Source: Geopseudomonas sagittaria | Lineage (GTDB): Bacteria > Pseudomonadota > Gammaproteobacteria > Pseudomonadales > Pseudomonadaceae | DNA length: 64,000 nucleotides | NCBI RefSeq assembly: GCF_900115715.1 | Contig: NZ_FOXM01000004.1 | Coordinates: 248,001 to 312,000 of the forward strand | Direction: 5' to 3' | Part shown: positions 1-10,606 of the stretch, piece by piece | Numbering within the stretch: position 1 is the stretch's first letter | How the letters are laid out: each line of letters opens with the position of its first letter | The notes under the pieces: model-generated | Told to the model about the DNA's origin: nothing | The model's input: the letters and a program-made list of their open reading frames with translations, nothing else | Databases searched by the model: none | Program-made: the position numbers and the translations under genes

Positions 1-1
1 G

Positions 2-124
<123 letters not shown>

Positions 125-170
125 GACACACGGACGCATGCAGGCCGCGCGCAGTTGCGGCACAATATGA

Positions 171-455
<285 letters not shown>

Positions 456-474
456 TCCACCTGCCGCAGGCGAC

Positions 475-511
475 AACGCCGGCCATCCCGCACAGGGTGG
501 CCGGCGTTTTT
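475..511. terminator. bidirectional terminator after fdx
   Basis: Eleven-base perfect stem AACGCCGGCCA / TGGCCGGCGTT around a 12-base loop, followed by a run of T on the plus strand. It sits between the fdx stop codon and the stop codon of the convergent transporter gene, which begins at 511. Confidence 0.8.
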
Positions 512-2364
512 CATTCCAGCTGGATCAGTGGCGCCTCGCCCTCGCCGCGGAACGGCAGCTGCGGCATGATCTCGTGCCCCTCGCCCAGGCCCAGCAGCAG
601 CACGTTGCGCAGGCTCTGGCCGATCCGGCTGGCGTAGCCCAGATCGTTCATCAGCGAGCTGGCGTGCAGGCCGTCCAGGCGCTTCTCGCGCACCGCGGCG
701 AACAGCCGCTCGCGGAACGCCGCGTCGAAGCTCGCCGCCTGGTTGTCGAACAGCTCCAGCCGCGCCCTGAGCGCTTCGGCCGGCAGATCCAGCAGGCTGA
801 TCGCACGCATCTCGCGCAGCACCCAGAGCAACTGGCGACGCAGGTCGGCATAGGCCGCGCTGACCGCCGGCTCGCCGTCGTTCAGCAGGCGGCCGAGGTT
901 CTTCTGCAGGTGCTTGGCGTCCTTCACCGCATCCACCAGCTGCAGCGCCACCAGTTGGCTGGCCAGCCAGGCGCGGCTGTGCGCCTCGTCCAGATTGACC
1001 TCCAGGCGCCCCATGTAGCTCAGCAGGTCGCCGTACACTCCCTTGATATGCCGCTGGTACAGCTGCTCGGCATCCAGCGCGCGCCCGGCCGTCTGCGCCG
1101 AGCGGCGCAGCAGCGCCTCGTCGACCTGCGCGCTGCTCAGCTGGTCGACCGGCAGGTACAGCGCGTGGCAGATCACCTCCAGGCTGAGACGCGCCAGATG
1201 CTGCAGCTCGCGAGCCACCGCCTGTACCGCGGCCTCGGCCGAACCCAGCGCACTGTCGTCCAGATAGCGGGCATGGGTGACCGCCGGCACCGACACCTGC
1301 GCCGCGCCCTGCACCTCGGCAATCAGCACCGCGGGCTCCGCCAGCTCGGGCAGCCAGCGCTCCAGGCGCACCGCCAGTCCCTTGTGCCAGGGCACGAACA
1401 GCAGCACGCCGAGGGTGTTGAACAGGGTGTGGAACAGCGCCAGCTGGAGCAGGGCGTTGTCGCCCAGACCGAGCCAGGCGGCGACCTGCCCGGTCAGCGC
1501 CGCCAGCGGCGCGACCAGCACGATGGTCAACAGTGCCGTGCCCAGGTTGAACAGCACATGGCCGAGGGCCAGACGCTTGCCGGCGCGCGCGCCGCCGAGC
1601 GAGCCGAGCACGGCGGTGACCGTGGTGCCGAGGTTGGCGCCGATGGCCAGCGCGAAGGCCTGCTCGAGGCCGATCTGCCCGCCCGCCAGGGCGGTCAGGG
1701 TCAGCATCAGCGCCGCATGGCTGGACTGCAGCAGCACCGTCGCCAGCAGGCCGACGCCGACGAACAGCAGGGTGCCGAGCAACCCCGGCACCTGGATGCT
1801 GGCCGGATCCAGCCAGGCGGTGGCGCCGGAGAAACCGCTCTGCATCAGGTCGATGCCGAGAAACAGCAGGCAGATGCCGAGCAGCACCCGGCCGACGCCC
1901 CTGGCCTTCGGGCCGTTGAAGCCGAGCAGGATGCCGACCACCGCCAGCGGCAGGGCCAGAGCGCTGAGGCTGGCGCTCTGCCCGGCCAGCGCCAGCAGCC
2001 AGATGCCGCTGGTGGTGCCGAGGTTGGCGCCGAAGATGATGCATAGCCCCGCCGCCAGACCGATCAGGCCGGTACCGAGAAAGGCGATGGTCAGCAGGGA
2101 AACCAGCGAGCTGGACTGCACCAGCGCGGTGGCGAGGATGCCGAAGCCGAGGCTCTTCCAGACCCGATCGGTGGCCCTGGCCAGAATGCGCTCCAGCCCG
2201 CCGCCGGCCAGCATGCGCAGGCCTTCCTCCAGGCACTGCATGCCGAACAGGAACAAGGCCAGACCGCCGGCCAGCTGGGTCCAGCCCGTGCTGAACCAGA
2301 ACGACACCAGCAGCGCCGCCACCAGCAGCCAGACCACCACTTCATTCGCCGAATGCTTGGACAA
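511..2364 (-). CDS. Na/Pi cotransporter family protein (paralogue 1)
   Basis: A 617-residue membrane protein of the NptA/Na_Pi_cotrans family, expected to move phosphate with sodium across the inner membrane. The first half has two inverted-repeat transport units with the family QSS motifs ('VQSSSL' and 'LQSSHA') and two 'GANLGTT' loops. The C-terminal 270 residues are soluble and helical, like the PhoU-related tail of this family. The start is TTG at 2364, chosen because AGGAGGGAGA lies just upstream and because the adjacent paralogue gives the same length from its own TTG. It lies directly downstream of that paralogue, so the pair is probably one operon. Confidence 0.88.
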   Translation of the reverse strand: MSKHSANEVVVWLLVAALLVSFWFSTGWTQLAGGLALFLFGMQCLEEGLRMLAGGGLERILARATDRVWKSLGFGILATALVQSSSLVSLLTIAFLGTGLIGLAAGLCIIFGANLGTTSGIWLLALAGQSASLSALALPLAVVGILLGFNGPKARGVGRVLLGICLLFLGIDLMQSGFSGATAWLDPASIQVPGLLGTLLFVGVGLLATVLLQSSHAALMLTLTALAGGQIGLEQAFALAIGANLGTTVTAVLGSLGGARAGKRLALGHVLFNLGTALLTIVLVAPLAALTGQVAAWLGLGDNALLQLALFHTLFNTLGVLLFVPWHKGLAVRLERWLPELAEPAVLIAEVQGAAQVSVPAVTHARYLDDSALGSAEAAVQAVARELQHLARLSLEVICHALYLPVDQLSSAQVDEALLRRSAQTAGRALDAEQLYQRHIKGVYGDLLSYMGRLEVNLDEAHSRAWLASQLVALQLVDAVKDAKHLQKNLGRLLNDGEPAVSAAYADLRRQLLWVLREMRAISLLDLPAEALRARLELFDNQAASFDAAFRERLFAAVREKRLDGLHASSLMNDLGYASRIGQSLRNVLLLGLGEGHEIMPQLPFRGEGEAPLIQLE

Positions 2365-2418
2365 GAAATCTCCCTCCTGCGGGCGACCGCCGCACGAAAC
2401 TGCCGCCGCCGTGGTTGA

Positions 2419-4272
2419 TTACAGCTGAATCAGCGGCGCCTCGTCCTCGCTGCGGAACGGCAGCTGCGGCAACAGCTCGTGCGCATCGCCCAGGCCCAGC
2501 ATCAGCACGTTGCGCAGGCTCTGGCTGATCCGGCTGACGTAGCCCAGATCGTTCATCAGCGAGCTGGCGTGCAGGCCGTCCAGCTTGTTCTCGCGCACCG
2601 CCACGAACAGCCGCTCGCGGAACTGGCCATCGAACTTCGCCGCCTCGCCGTCGAACAGCTCCAGCCGCGCCCTGAGCGCTTCCTCCGGCAGATCGAGCAG
2701 GCTGATCACGCGCATCTCGCGCAGCACCCAGAGCATGTGCCGGCGCAGCTCGGCATAGGCCGCACTCACCGCCGGCTCGTGGCCGTTGAGCTGGCGGCCG
2801 AGGTTCTTCTGCAGGTGCTTGGCATCCTTGACCGCATCCACCAGCTGCATGGCCAGCACCTGGCTGGCGATCCACTCGCGGTTGTGCGTCTCGTCGAGGT
2901 TGGCCTTCAGGCGGCCCATGTAGCTGACCAGGTCGCTGTACACGCCCTTGATGTGGCGCTGGTAGAGCTGCTCGGCATCCAGGCCGCGGCTGGCGCCCTG
3001 CGCCGAATCCTGCAGGGCGCGCTCGTCGATCTGCGCGCTGCGCAGCTGATCGACCGGCAGGTACAGCGCGTGGCAGATCACCTCCAGGCTCAGGCGCGCC
3101 AGGTGCTGCAGCTCGCGGGCCACCGCCTGCACCGCGGCATCCGCCGAATCCAGCGCGTTGTCGTCCAGGTAGCGGGCACGGGTCACCACCGGCGGCGCCG
3201 CGGTCGGCGCTTGGCCCTGCACCTCGGCGATCAGCACCTTGGGTTCGGCCAGCTCCGGCAGCCAGCGCTCCAGGGCCGCGGCCAGCCGCGGATGCCAGGG
3301 CACGAACAGCAGCACCCCCAGGCCATTGAACAGGGTGTGGAACAGGGCCAGCGCCAGCAGCGCGTTGCCGGCAAAGCCCAAGCGCTCCGCCAGCAGCAGC
3401 ACCAGGCTGGTCAGCGGCTGCAGGAAGACCAGCGCCAGCGCGGCCACCCCGCAATTGAAGATCACGTTGGCCAGCGCCAGGCGCTTGCCGGCCCGCCCAC
3501 CGCCCAGCGAGCCGATCACCGCGGTCAGCACGCCGCCGACATTGGTGCCGATGGCCAGGGCAAAGCCCTGGTCGACGTCGATCTGCCCCGCGGCCAGCGC
3601 AGTCAGCACCAGCATCAGGCTGGCGTGGCTGGACTGCACCACCGCGGTGACCAGCGCGCCGATGCCGGCGAACAGCAGGATGCCGAGCAGGCCCGGCACC
3701 TTGAACTGCGCCGGATCGAACATTGCGGTGGCATCGGTGAAGCCGCCCTTGATCAGGTCGATGCCGAAGAACAGGAAGCAGATGCCCAGCAGAATCCGCC
3801 CGGCGCCCTTGCTGCGCGGGCCGTTGAAGCCGAGCAGGATGCCGAACACCGCCAGCGGCAGGGCCATGTCGGCCAGACTGGCACTCTGTCCGACCAGCGC
3901 CAGCAGCCAGATGCCGCTGGTGGTGCCGAGGTTGGCGCCGAAGACGATGCACAGCCCCGCGCCCAGGCCGATCAGCCCGGTGCCGAGGAAGGCGATGGTC
4001 AGCAGCGACACCAGGGTGCTGGACTGCACCATCACCGTGGCCAGCACGCCGAAGGCCAGGCTCTTCCAGGTCCGGTCGGTGGCTTTGGCGAGGAAACGTT
4101 CCAGCGCGCTGCCGGCCAGCAGGCGCAGCCCTTCTTCCAAACACTGCATGCCGAACAGGAACAACGCCAGGCCGCCGGCCAGGCGCGTCCAGCCAGCGCT
4201 GAACCAGAACGACGCCGCCAGCGCCACGGCCAGCAGCCACATCACGACGGTATTAGCGGTTTTACTGGACAA
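2419..4272 (-). CDS. Na/Pi cotransporter family protein (paralogue 2)
   Basis: A 617-residue tandem paralogue of the gene at 511-2364, similar over its whole length. It has the same 'VQSSTL' and 'VQSSHA' motifs, the repeated 'GANLGTTSG' / 'GTNVGG' loops and the PhoU-like helical tail. I chose the TTG at 4272 because it aligns with the paralogue's start and has a GAGGG five bases upstream; a GTG at 4296 would add eight residues. It is the first gene of the pair, with only 54 bases between them. The second substrate loop differs from the standard 'GANLGTT', so the two copies may differ in specificity. Confidence 0.87.
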   Translation of the reverse strand: MSSKTANTVVMWLLAVALAASFWFSAGWTRLAGGLALFLFGMQCLEEGLRLLAGSALERFLAKATDRTWKSLAFGVLATVMVQSSTLVSLLTIAFLGTGLIGLGAGLCIVFGANLGTTSGIWLLALVGQSASLADMALPLAVFGILLGFNGPRSKGAGRILLGICFLFFGIDLIKGGFTDATAMFDPAQFKVPGLLGILLFAGIGALVTAVVQSSHASLMLVLTALAAGQIDVDQGFALAIGTNVGGVLTAVIGSLGGGRAGKRLALANVIFNCGVAALALVFLQPLTSLVLLLAERLGFAGNALLALALFHTLFNGLGVLLFVPWHPRLAAALERWLPELAEPKVLIAEVQGQAPTAAPPVVTRARYLDDNALDSADAAVQAVARELQHLARLSLEVICHALYLPVDQLRSAQIDERALQDSAQGASRGLDAEQLYQRHIKGVYSDLVSYMGRLKANLDETHNREWIASQVLAMQLVDAVKDAKHLQKNLGRQLNGHEPAVSAAYAELRRHMLWVLREMRVISLLDLPEEALRARLELFDGEAAKFDGQFRERLFVAVRENKLDGLHASSLMNDLGYVSRISQSLRNVLMLGLGDAHELLPQLPFRSEDEAPLIQL

Positions 4273-4458
4273 GACGGCCCTCGGCTGACGACCCACGGTG
4301 CACGTTCAGGGAGGCGCCGCACAGCACCTCTGCGCACGGGAGGAAGCGGCATGACCATGGAGTGACGGGCAGATGACCGTCACGCGGGCAATTCTGCCCG
4401 AAAATGCAGCGGGAAGGGGGAGACGCGCGGGAGTGCAGGACGGGCGCCCGATTCCGGC

Positions 4459-4809
4459 TCAGCGCTGGTACGACTGGTTCTGGGCCCAGGAGCTGGTGCA
4501 GCCCAGGCAGCGCACGAAGGCTTCGCGACCCGGCTCGACCACCAGGGCATGACCGGCCTCCGCGACGTTGCCGCCCAGCGCCGTGAACGGCAGGCTGACG
4601 ACGAAGGCCGCCGCACCGATGATGGTGCCGGCGATCAGAAGCGGACGGGCGATCAGCAAGTCGCCCATCATGGCGTAGGCCGGCGGAGCCTCCAGGGTGT
4701 AGGTGGGATCGCCGCTGACATTGTCCTGGGAAGCAGACGCGGACAGCGGAAGGGAGGCCAGACCGGTGGTCAGGAGCAAGCCGAGGGCTGTGGAGCGGAA
4801 CAGATTCAT
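4459..4809 (-). CDS. secreted or membrane-anchored protein of unknown function
   Basis: A 116-residue protein starting '[16 protein letters not shown]' with a typical signal peptide ending near 'SASAS'. The mature part has one long hydrophobic stretch ('[18 protein letters not shown]') and a late 'RCLGC' pair of cysteines. I do not recognise a domain with a known reaction. The start ATG has GGA about 11 bases upstream. Longer in-frame starts exist but would bury the signal peptide. It stands alone between the transporter pair and mutM; the 186 bases downstream hold only short inverted repeats. Confidence 0.6.
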   Translation of the reverse strand: MNLFRSTALGLLLTTGLASLPLSASASQDNVSGDPTYTLEAPPAYAMMGDLLIARPLLIAGTIIGAAAFVVSLPFTALGGNVAEAGHALVVEPGREAFVRCLGCTSSWAQNQSYQR

Positions 4810-4960
4810 GCGCAGGGTCCTTTTTGCCGCGTTGCACGTGAGGATAACTATATCAGCGAATCGCCGGCCGCCAGCGTGAACGCCGTCAATCGCTGCGGCC
4901 AGACCGGCGAGGAAATGCCGTCCCGGCAAAGCCGCCGGCGCCCGGCAGCCGGGGCTTCAT

Positions 4961-5773
4961 TCAGCGCTGGCAGCGCGGACAGTACACGCTGGCGCGCTGG
5001 CCCAGCTTGACCTCGCGCAGGGTGCTGCCGCAGACCTTGCAGAACTCGCCGCCGCGGCCGTAGACGAACAGCGTCTGCTGGAAGTAGCCGGGCTTGCCGT
5101 CGCCGCCGACGAAGTCGCGCAGGGTGGTGCCGCCGCAGTCGATGGCCTGGGCGAGGATGCGCCGGATCTCCTCGGCCAGCTTCAGGTAGCGCGCCCGCGA
5201 GATCGAGCCGGCCTCGCGGCGCGGGTCGATGCCGGCGGCGAACAGCGCTTCCGTGGCGTAGATGTTGCCCACGCCGACCACCACCGCGTTGTCCATGATG
5301 AACGGCTTGACCGCCACGCGCTTGCCGCGCGACAGCTGGTACAGGCGCTCGCCGTCGAAGTCCGCGCCCAGCGGCTCCGGCCCCAGCTTGCGCAGCAGCT
5401 CGTGATTGAGCGGGTCCTGGCTCCACAGCAGCGCGCCGAAGCGCCGCGGGTCGGTGTAGCGCAGCGCCAGCCCGGAATCCAGCTCGATGTCGACGTGCTC
5501 GTGCTTGGCCGCCGGCAGGCCGGCCTCGATCAGGCGCAGGCTGCCGGACATGCCCAGATGGCCGATCAGGGTGCCGCACTCGGCGCCGATCAGCAGGTAC
5601 TTGGCGCGCCGCTCGACCCGCTCGATGCGCTGGCCGGACAGGCGCACGTCGAGATCCTCGGGGATCGGCCAGCGCAGGCGGCGCTCGCGGACGATCACCC
5701 GGGTCACCCGGTGGCCTTCCAGATGGGGGGCGATGCCGCGGCGGGTGGTTTCGACTTCGGGCAGTTCGGGCAT
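4961..5773 (-). CDS. mutM: formamidopyrimidine-DNA glycosylase
   Basis: A 270-residue Fpg/MutM enzyme, the usual length. It excises oxidised purines such as 8-oxoguanine and nicks the abasic site. The start is fixed by the mandatory N-terminus 'MPELPEVET', in which Pro2 is the nucleophile and Glu3 the acid. 'RRAKYLLI' holds the conserved lysine that contacts DNA. The C-terminus has the four-cysteine zinc finger 'CKVCGSTL...CPRC' with the arginine in between replaced by the family pattern 'GQRASVYCP'. It is transcribed divergently from the rRNA methyltransferase gene, with 133 bases between the starts. Confidence 0.97.
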   Translation of the reverse strand: MPELPEVETTRRGIAPHLEGHRVTRVIVRERRLRWPIPEDLDVRLSGQRIERVERRAKYLLIGAECGTLIGHLGMSGSLRLIEAGLPAAKHEHVDIELDSGLALRYTDPRRFGALLWSQDPLNHELLRKLGPEPLGADFDGERLYQLSRGKRVAVKPFIMDNAVVVGVGNIYATEALFAAGIDPRREAGSISRARYLKLAEEIRRILAQAIDCGGTTLRDFVGGDGKPGYFQQTLFVYGRGGEFCKVCGSTLREVKLGQRASVYCPRCQR

Positions 5774-5906
5774 GGCGGCAGACACAGGTGGAACAGGGGG
5801 CGCCAACATAGCAGGATTGCCGGCCCCGCTCACCCTCGCGCGCCAGCCGGCAGGCGCCCGGCGCACCGCCTTCCGCTATACTGCGCGCTTTTTGCGAGAG
5901 TGCCCC

Positions 5907-7100
5907 ATGACCCTGCCCAGCCTGCGACTGAAAGCCAACGCCGAGCGCCGCCTGCGCGCCGGCCACCTGTGGGTCTACAGCAACGAGGTGGACGTGGCGG
6001 CCACCCCGCTGTCGCTGTTCGGCGCCGGCGACCAGGCCATCCTCGAGATGAGCAACGGCAAGCCGCTGGGCATCGTCGCCATCAGCCCGCAGAACCTGAT
6101 CTGCGCCCGACTGATCTCCCGCGACATCAAGCACATGCTCGACAAGTCGCTGCTGGTGCACCGCATCAACGTCGCCCTCAGCCTGCGCGAGCGCCTGTTC
6201 GACAAGCCGTTCTACCGCCTGGTCTACGGCGACTCCGACCTGCTGCCCGGCCTGGTGGTCGACCGCTTCGGCGACTATCTGGTGGTGCAGATGGCCTCGG
6301 CGACCATGGAACACCACAAGCACCACCTGATCGAGGCGCTGGTCCAGGTGATCAAGCCGGCCGGCATCCTGCTCAAGAACGACTCCGCGGCGCGTGACGC
6401 CGAGGGTCTGCCGCGCTACGTCGACAGCGCCTACGGCCAGGTGCCGGAGTGGGTGGCGCTGGAAGAGAACGGCGTCAAGTTCGAGGCCCCGGTGCTCAGC
6501 GGCCAGAAGACCGGCTGGTTCTACGACCACCGCATGAACCGCGCGCGCCTGGCGCCCTACGTCAAGGGCAAGCGCGTGCTCGACCTGTTCAGCTACATCG
6601 GCGGCTGGGGCGTGCAGGCCGCGGCGTTCGGCGCCTCCGAGGTGATGTGCGTGGACGGCTCGGCGCTGGCCCTGGACGGCGTCGAGCGCAACGCCGCGCT
6701 GAACGGCGTCGCCGACAAGATGGCCTGCGTCGAGGGCGACGTGTTCGAGGCGCTCAAGGAGCTGAAGGCCGCCGAGGAGCGCTTCGACGTGATCGTCGCC
6801 GACCCGCCCGCCTTCATCAAGCGCAAGAAGGACCTGAAGAACGGCGAAGCCGCCTATCGCCGCCTCAACGAGGCCGCCATGCGCCTGCTGAGCCGCGACG
6901 GCATCCTGGTCAGCGCCAGCTGCTCGATGCACCTGCCCGAGGACGACCTGCAGAACATCCTGCTGTCCAGCGCCCGCCACCTCGATCGCCACATCCAGCT
7001 GCTCGAGCGCGGCGGCCAGGGCCCGGACCATCCGGTGCACCCGGCGATCCACGAAACCCGCTACATCAAGAGCCTGACCTGCCGCATCCTGCCCAACTGA
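5907..7100 (+). CDS. rlmI: class I SAM-dependent 23S rRNA methyltransferase (RlmI-like)
   Basis: A 397-residue protein with an N-terminal PUA-like RNA-binding part ('LRAGHLWVYSNEV') and a Rossmann methyltransferase fold. The SAM site is 'VLDLFSYIGGWGVQAA' and the catalytic loop 'VIVADPPAFIK'. A later 'SASCSMHLP' carries the cysteine used in m5C chemistry. These match the RlmI family, which makes m5C1962 in E. coli 23S rRNA; the exact target base here is inferred. The start ATG follows 'GCGAGAG'. It is divergent from mutM. Confidence 0.85.
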   Translation: MTLPSLRLKANAERRLRAGHLWVYSNEVDVAATPLSLFGAGDQAILEMSNGKPLGIVAISPQNLICARLISRDIKHMLDKSLLVHRINVALSLRERLFDKPFYRLVYGDSDLLPGLVVDRFGDYLVVQMASATMEHHKHHLIEALVQVIKPAGILLKNDSAARDAEGLPRYVDSAYGQVPEWVALEENGVKFEAPVLSGQKTGWFYDHRMNRARLAPYVKGKRVLDLFSYIGGWGVQAAAFGASEVMCVDGSALALDGVERNAALNGVADKMACVEGDVFEALKELKAAEERFDVIVADPPAFIKRKKDLKNGEAAYRRLNEAAMRLLSRDGILVSASCSMHLPEDDLQNILLSSARHLDRHIQLLERGGQGPDHPVHPAIHETRYIKSLTCRILPN

Positions 7101-7116
7101 GGCAACAACCCGGCAC

Positions 7117-7197
7117 TGTAGGAGGCGCGACCTCGCGGCGATGGGCCACCGGTCCACCCCAGCGCACGAGCATCGCCCCGAGGGCGGGCCTCCTACA
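7117..7197. repeat. REP-like imperfect inverted repeat
   Basis: Two arms of about 27 bases beginning TGTAGGAGGC and ending GCCTCCTACA face each other around a 27-base centre. The pattern of a GTAGGAG head with a GC-rich stem is typical of Pseudomonas REP elements. It fills the gap between the methyltransferase and ilvD genes. Confidence 0.6.
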
Positions 7198-7298
7198 AGA
7201 TCGGCAGCGGGACCGACGCCGCCCGCCCCGGTGCACCCGCCCGCCAAATCGCGTTATCCTGAAAACTTCCGTACCTGCCTGCATTCCGGGAACCCGCC

Positions 7299-9137
7299 AT
7301 GCCTGACTATCGCTCGAAAACCTCCACCTTCGGCCGCAACATGGCCGGCGCCCGCGCGCTGTGGCGCGCCACCGGGATGAAGGACGAGGACTTCAAGAAG
7401 CCGATCATCGCCGTCGCCAACTCCTTCACCCAGTTCGTGCCCGGCCACGTGCACCTGAAGGACCTCGGCCAGCTGGTCGCCCGCGAGATCGAGAAGGCCG
7501 GCGGCGTGGCCAAGGAATTCGACACCATTGCCGTCGACGACGGCATCGCCATGGGCCACGACGGCATGCTCTATTCGCTGCCCAGCCGCGAGATCATTGC
7601 CGACTCCGTCGAGTACATGGTCAACGCCCACTGCGCCGACGCCATCGTGTGCATCTCCAACTGCGACAAGATCACCCCCGGCATGCTGATGGCCGCCCTG
7701 CGCCTGAACATCCCGGTGGTGTTCGTCTCCGGCGGCCCGATGGAAGCTGGCAAGACCAAGCTGGCCAGCCACGGCCTCGACCTGGTCGATGCCATGGTCG
7801 CCGCCGCCGACGACAGCTGCTCCGACGAGACCGTCGCCGAGTACGAGCGCAGCGCCTGTCCGACCTGCGGCAGCTGCTCGGGCATGTTCACCGCCAACTC
7901 GATGAACTGCCTGACCGAGGCCCTCGGTCTCGCCCTGCCGGGCAACGGCACCACCCTGGCCACCCACGCCGACCGCGAGCAGCTGTTCCTGCGCGCCGGC
8001 CGCCTGATCGTCGAGCTGTGCCAGCGCTACTACGGCGAGAACGACGAGTCGGTGCTGCCGCGCAACATCGCCAACCGCAAGGCGTTCGAGAACGCGATGA
8101 CCCTGGACATCGCCATGGGCGGCTCGACCAACACCATCCTGCACCTGCTGGCCTCCGCCCAGGAAGGCGAGGTCGACTTCGACCTGCGCGCCATCGACGC
8201 CCTGTCGCGTCGCGTGCCGCAGCTGTGCAAGGTGGCGCCGAACATCCAGAAGTACCACATGGAGGACGTGCACCGCGCCGGCGGCATCTTCTCGATCCTC
8301 GGCGAGCTGGCCCGCGGCGGCCTGCTGCACACCGACGTGCCGACCGTGCACAGCAAGACCATGGCCGACGCCATCGCCCAGTGGGACATCACCCAGACCA
8401 GCGACGAGGCCGTGCACACCTTCTTCAAGGCCGGCCCGGGGGGCATCCCGTCGCAGACCGCGTTCAGCCAGGCGACCCGCTGGCCGAGCCTGGACACCGA
8501 CCGCTTCGAGGGCTGCATCCGCAGCGTCGAGAACGCCTACTCCCAGGAGGGCGGCCTGGCCGTGCTGTACGGCAACATCGCCGAGGACGGCTGCGTGGTG
8601 AAGACCGCCGGCGTCGACGAGTCGATCCACGTGTTCGAAGGCACGGCGAAGATCTACGAGAGCCAGGACGCCGCGGTGAAGGGCATCCTCGCCGACGAGG
8701 TGAAGCCGGGCGACATCGTGATCATCCGCTACGAAGGCCCCAAGGGCGGTCCGGGCATGCAGGAAATGCTCTACCCGACCTCGTACCTGAAGTCCAAGGG
8801 CCTGGGCAAGCAGTGCGCCCTGCTCACCGACGGCCGCTTCTCCGGCGGCACCTCCGGCCTGTCGATCGGCCACGCCTCGCCGGAAGCCGCCGCGGGCGGC
8901 GCCATCGGTCTGGTCGAGGAAGGCGACAAGATCCTCATCGACATCCCCAACCGCAGCATCAACCTGCTGGTCGGCGCCGACGAGCTCAAGGCCCGCCGCC
9001 TGCACCAGGACCACAAGGGCTGGAAGCCGGCCGCACCGCGCGCGCGCAAGGTCAGCACCGCGCTGAAGGCCTACGCCCTGCTCGCCACCAGCGCCGACAA
9101 GGGCGCGGTGCGCAACAAGGCGCTGCTGGACGGCTGA
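7299..9137 (+). CDS. ilvD: dihydroxy-acid dehydratase
   Basis: A 612-residue IlvD/Edd-family dehydratase. It converts 2,3-dihydroxy-isovalerate or -methylvalerate to the 2-oxo acids in valine and isoleucine synthesis. The Fe-S cluster cysteines lie in '[10 protein letters not shown]' and '[15 protein letters not shown]', and the C-terminal '[12 protein letters not shown]' is the family signature. The length and start 'MPDYRSKTS' match gamma-proteobacterial IlvD; GGGA lies eight bases upstream. A strong terminator follows. Together with ilvA at 22478 it covers two steps of the branched-chain pathway. Confidence 0.97.
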   Translation: MPDYRSKTSTFGRNMAGARALWRATGMKDEDFKKPIIAVANSFTQFVPGHVHLKDLGQLVAREIEKAGGVAKEFDTIAVDDGIAMGHDGMLYSLPSREIIADSVEYMVNAHCADAIVCISNCDKITPGMLMAALRLNIPVVFVSGGPMEAGKTKLASHGLDLVDAMVAAADDSCSDETVAEYERSACPTCGSCSGMFTANSMNCLTEALGLALPGNGTTLATHADREQLFLRAGRLIVELCQRYYGENDESVLPRNIANRKAFENAMTLDIAMGGSTNTILHLLASAQEGEVDFDLRAIDALSRRVPQLCKVAPNIQKYHMEDVHRAGGIFSILGELARGGLLHTDVPTVHSKTMADAIAQWDITQTSDEAVHTFFKAGPGGIPSQTAFSQATRWPSLDTDRFEGCIRSVENAYSQEGGLAVLYGNIAEDGCVVKTAGVDESIHVFEGTAKIYESQDAAVKGILADEVKPGDIVIIRYEGPKGGPGMQEMLYPTSYLKSKGLGKQCALLTDGRFSGGTSGLSIGHASPEAAAGGAIGLVEEGDKILIDIPNRSINLLVGADELKARRLHQDHKGWKPAAPRARKVSTALKAYALLATSADKGAVRNKALLDG

Positions 9138-9191
9138 TCGACCAACGGGAAAGCCGCCCAGCGGCTTCCCCCCAGCCCGTGACTGCAACAA

Positions 9192-9225
9192 CCAACGCCC
9201 CGCTCTGCGGGGCGTTGGCGTTTCT
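9192..9225 (+). terminator. terminator after ilvD
   Basis: Twelve-base perfect stem CCAACGCCCCGC / GCGGGGCGTTGG with a three-base loop (TCT), followed by CGTTTCT. It is placed 55 bases after the ilvD stop. Confidence 0.8.
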
Positions 9226-9321
9226 GGCGGCGGACCAGCCGTCCGTCCGGCGGATTCGCCTTTGCCCAATTCCGACCTTCACTTGAGTGCGGGGGACCAT
9301 CCATCACGTGAGGGTACCGAC

Positions 9322-9957
9322 ATGCTCATCCGCAACCTGGCCCTGCTGCTCGCGCTCTGCGCACCGCTGGCCTGGAGCCAAACCCCGGCGGCTCCCGCCG
9401 CCGCTCAGGCCGAAATGCAAAGCGCCGCCCTGACCACCCGCCTGGCCCTGCGCGACCTGTGGGTCGAGCACATCTTCTGGGTCAGGAACTACGCGCTGGC
9501 CAACCAGGGCGGCAACGCCGCGCAGGCCGATACGGCCGCCAAGGAAGTGGTGGCCAACGCCACCGCGATCGCCAACAGCCTGCAACCGCTGTACGGCCAG
9601 CCGGCCGCCGAGCAGATGCTCGAGCTGCTGGCCGGCCACTGGGGCGCCATCAAGGACTACAGCGACGCCGGCCTGGCCAAGGACGCGGCCAAGCAGAAAG
9701 CCGCCATGGACGCCCTGGTCAGCAACGCCAAGGCGATCGCCGCCTTCCTCGCCAAGGCCAACCCCTATCTGCCGGAGGACACCCTGGTGACCCTGCTCAG
9801 CGCCCACGGCGGCCACCACATCAGCCAGATCGACCAGTTGGCCAAGGCCGACTACGCCGGCGAGGCGAAGACCTGGCACGCCATGCGCGAGCACATACTC
9901 GGCGTTGCCGACGCCCTGGCCGGGGCGCTGGTCAAGCAGTTCCCCGACAAGTTCTGA
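9322..9957 (+). CDS. exported helical protein of unknown function
   Basis: A 211-residue protein with a clear signal peptide ('MLIRNLALLLALCAPLAWSQ'). The mature part looks all-helical and rich in Ala and Lys, with scattered histidines ('HGGHH', 'WHAMREH') that could bind a metal or haem in a four-helix arrangement; this is a guess. The start ATG at 9322 has GAGGG nine bases upstream. Single-gene unit between ilvD and the convergent folA, with its own terminator. No enzyme family recognised. Confidence 0.65.
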   Translation: MLIRNLALLLALCAPLAWSQTPAAPAAAQAEMQSAALTTRLALRDLWVEHIFWVRNYALANQGGNAAQADTAAKEVVANATAIANSLQPLYGQPAAEQMLELLAGHWGAIKDYSDAGLAKDAAKQKAAMDALVSNAKAIAAFLAKANPYLPEDTLVTLLSAHGGHHISQIDQLAKADYAGEAKTWHAMREHILGVADALAGALVKQFPDKF

Positions 9958-9962
9958 ATAAC

Positions 9963-9989
9963 CCGCGGGGCGCCTTGCGCGCCCCGCGG
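9963..9989. terminator. hairpin between convergent genes
   Basis: Eleven-base perfect stem CCGCGGGGCGC / GCGCCCCGCGG with a five-base loop, between the stop codons of the exported protein gene and of folA. No long T run, so it may work as a shared pause or mRNA-end stabiliser. Confidence 0.6.
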
Positions 9990-9994
9990 CGGCT

Positions 9995-10510
9995 TCAGGC
10001 GCGCGCCCACACCTCGTAGGCGTGCGCCGGCGTTTGCGCCGTGGCCAGCTGCTCGTCGCGACTGACCAGCCGCCAGTCGCCCTCGGCGAATTCCGGGAAC
10101 CAGGCGTCGCCGTCCGGCTGCAGGTGCACCCGGGTCAGGTACAGGCGCTGCGCCCGCGCCAGGCCCTGGGCGTACAGCTCGGCGCCGCCGATCAGCATCA
10201 GCTCGGCGACGCCCTGCGCGCGCGCCCATTCCTCGGCGCGGGCGATGGCCGCCGGCAGCGAGGCGAACACCTCGGCGCCGTCCAGCCGCAGGTCCGCCTG
10301 GCGGCTGACCACCAGGTTGAGGCGGCCCGGCAGCGGCCGGCCGAGCGAATCCCAGGTCTTGCGACCCATGATGATCGGCTTGCCGAGGGTCACGGCCTTG
10401 AAGTGCTTGAGATCCGCCGGCAGGTGCCAGGGCAGACGGTTGTCGATGCCGATCACGCGGTTGTCGGCCAGCGCGGCGATCAGGGCGAGGGGGAGTGGTG
10501 TCGTGTTCAT
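9995..10510 (-). CDS. folA: dihydrofolate reductase
   Basis: A 171-residue DHFR that reduces dihydrofolate with NADPH. 'LIAALADNRVIGIDNRLPWHLPADL' carries the Met20-loop pattern and the catalytic acidic residue; 'IIMGRKTWDSLGRPLPGR' is the cofactor-binding motif. It is functionally linked to thymidylate synthase, which produces dihydrofolate; the host thyA in this window is broken and replaced by an element-borne copy. Confidence 0.96.
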   Translation of the reverse strand: MNTTPLPLALIAALADNRVIGIDNRLPWHLPADLKHFKAVTLGKPIIMGRKTWDSLGRPLPGRLNLVVSRQADLRLDGAEVFASLPAAIARAEEWARAQGVAELMLIGGAELYAQGLARAQRLYLTRVHLQPDGDAWFPEFAEGDWRLVSRDEQLATAQTPAHAYEVWARA

Positions 10511-10606
10511 GGCGGCGAGGATAGCAGGCGGTCGCGGCCGCTGACGATGCCGGCAGGCGGTCGAGCGGTTATCCTCTGCCCATCACCTCGCCGCCACGGA
10601 GGCCGC

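Noticed and set aside
4362..4400. Two small inverted repeats (GTGACGG/CCGTCAC and CGGGCA/TGCCCG) as terminator of the gene at 4459
   Set aside because: They are near the right place but lack a T run in the needed direction; not strong enough to call.
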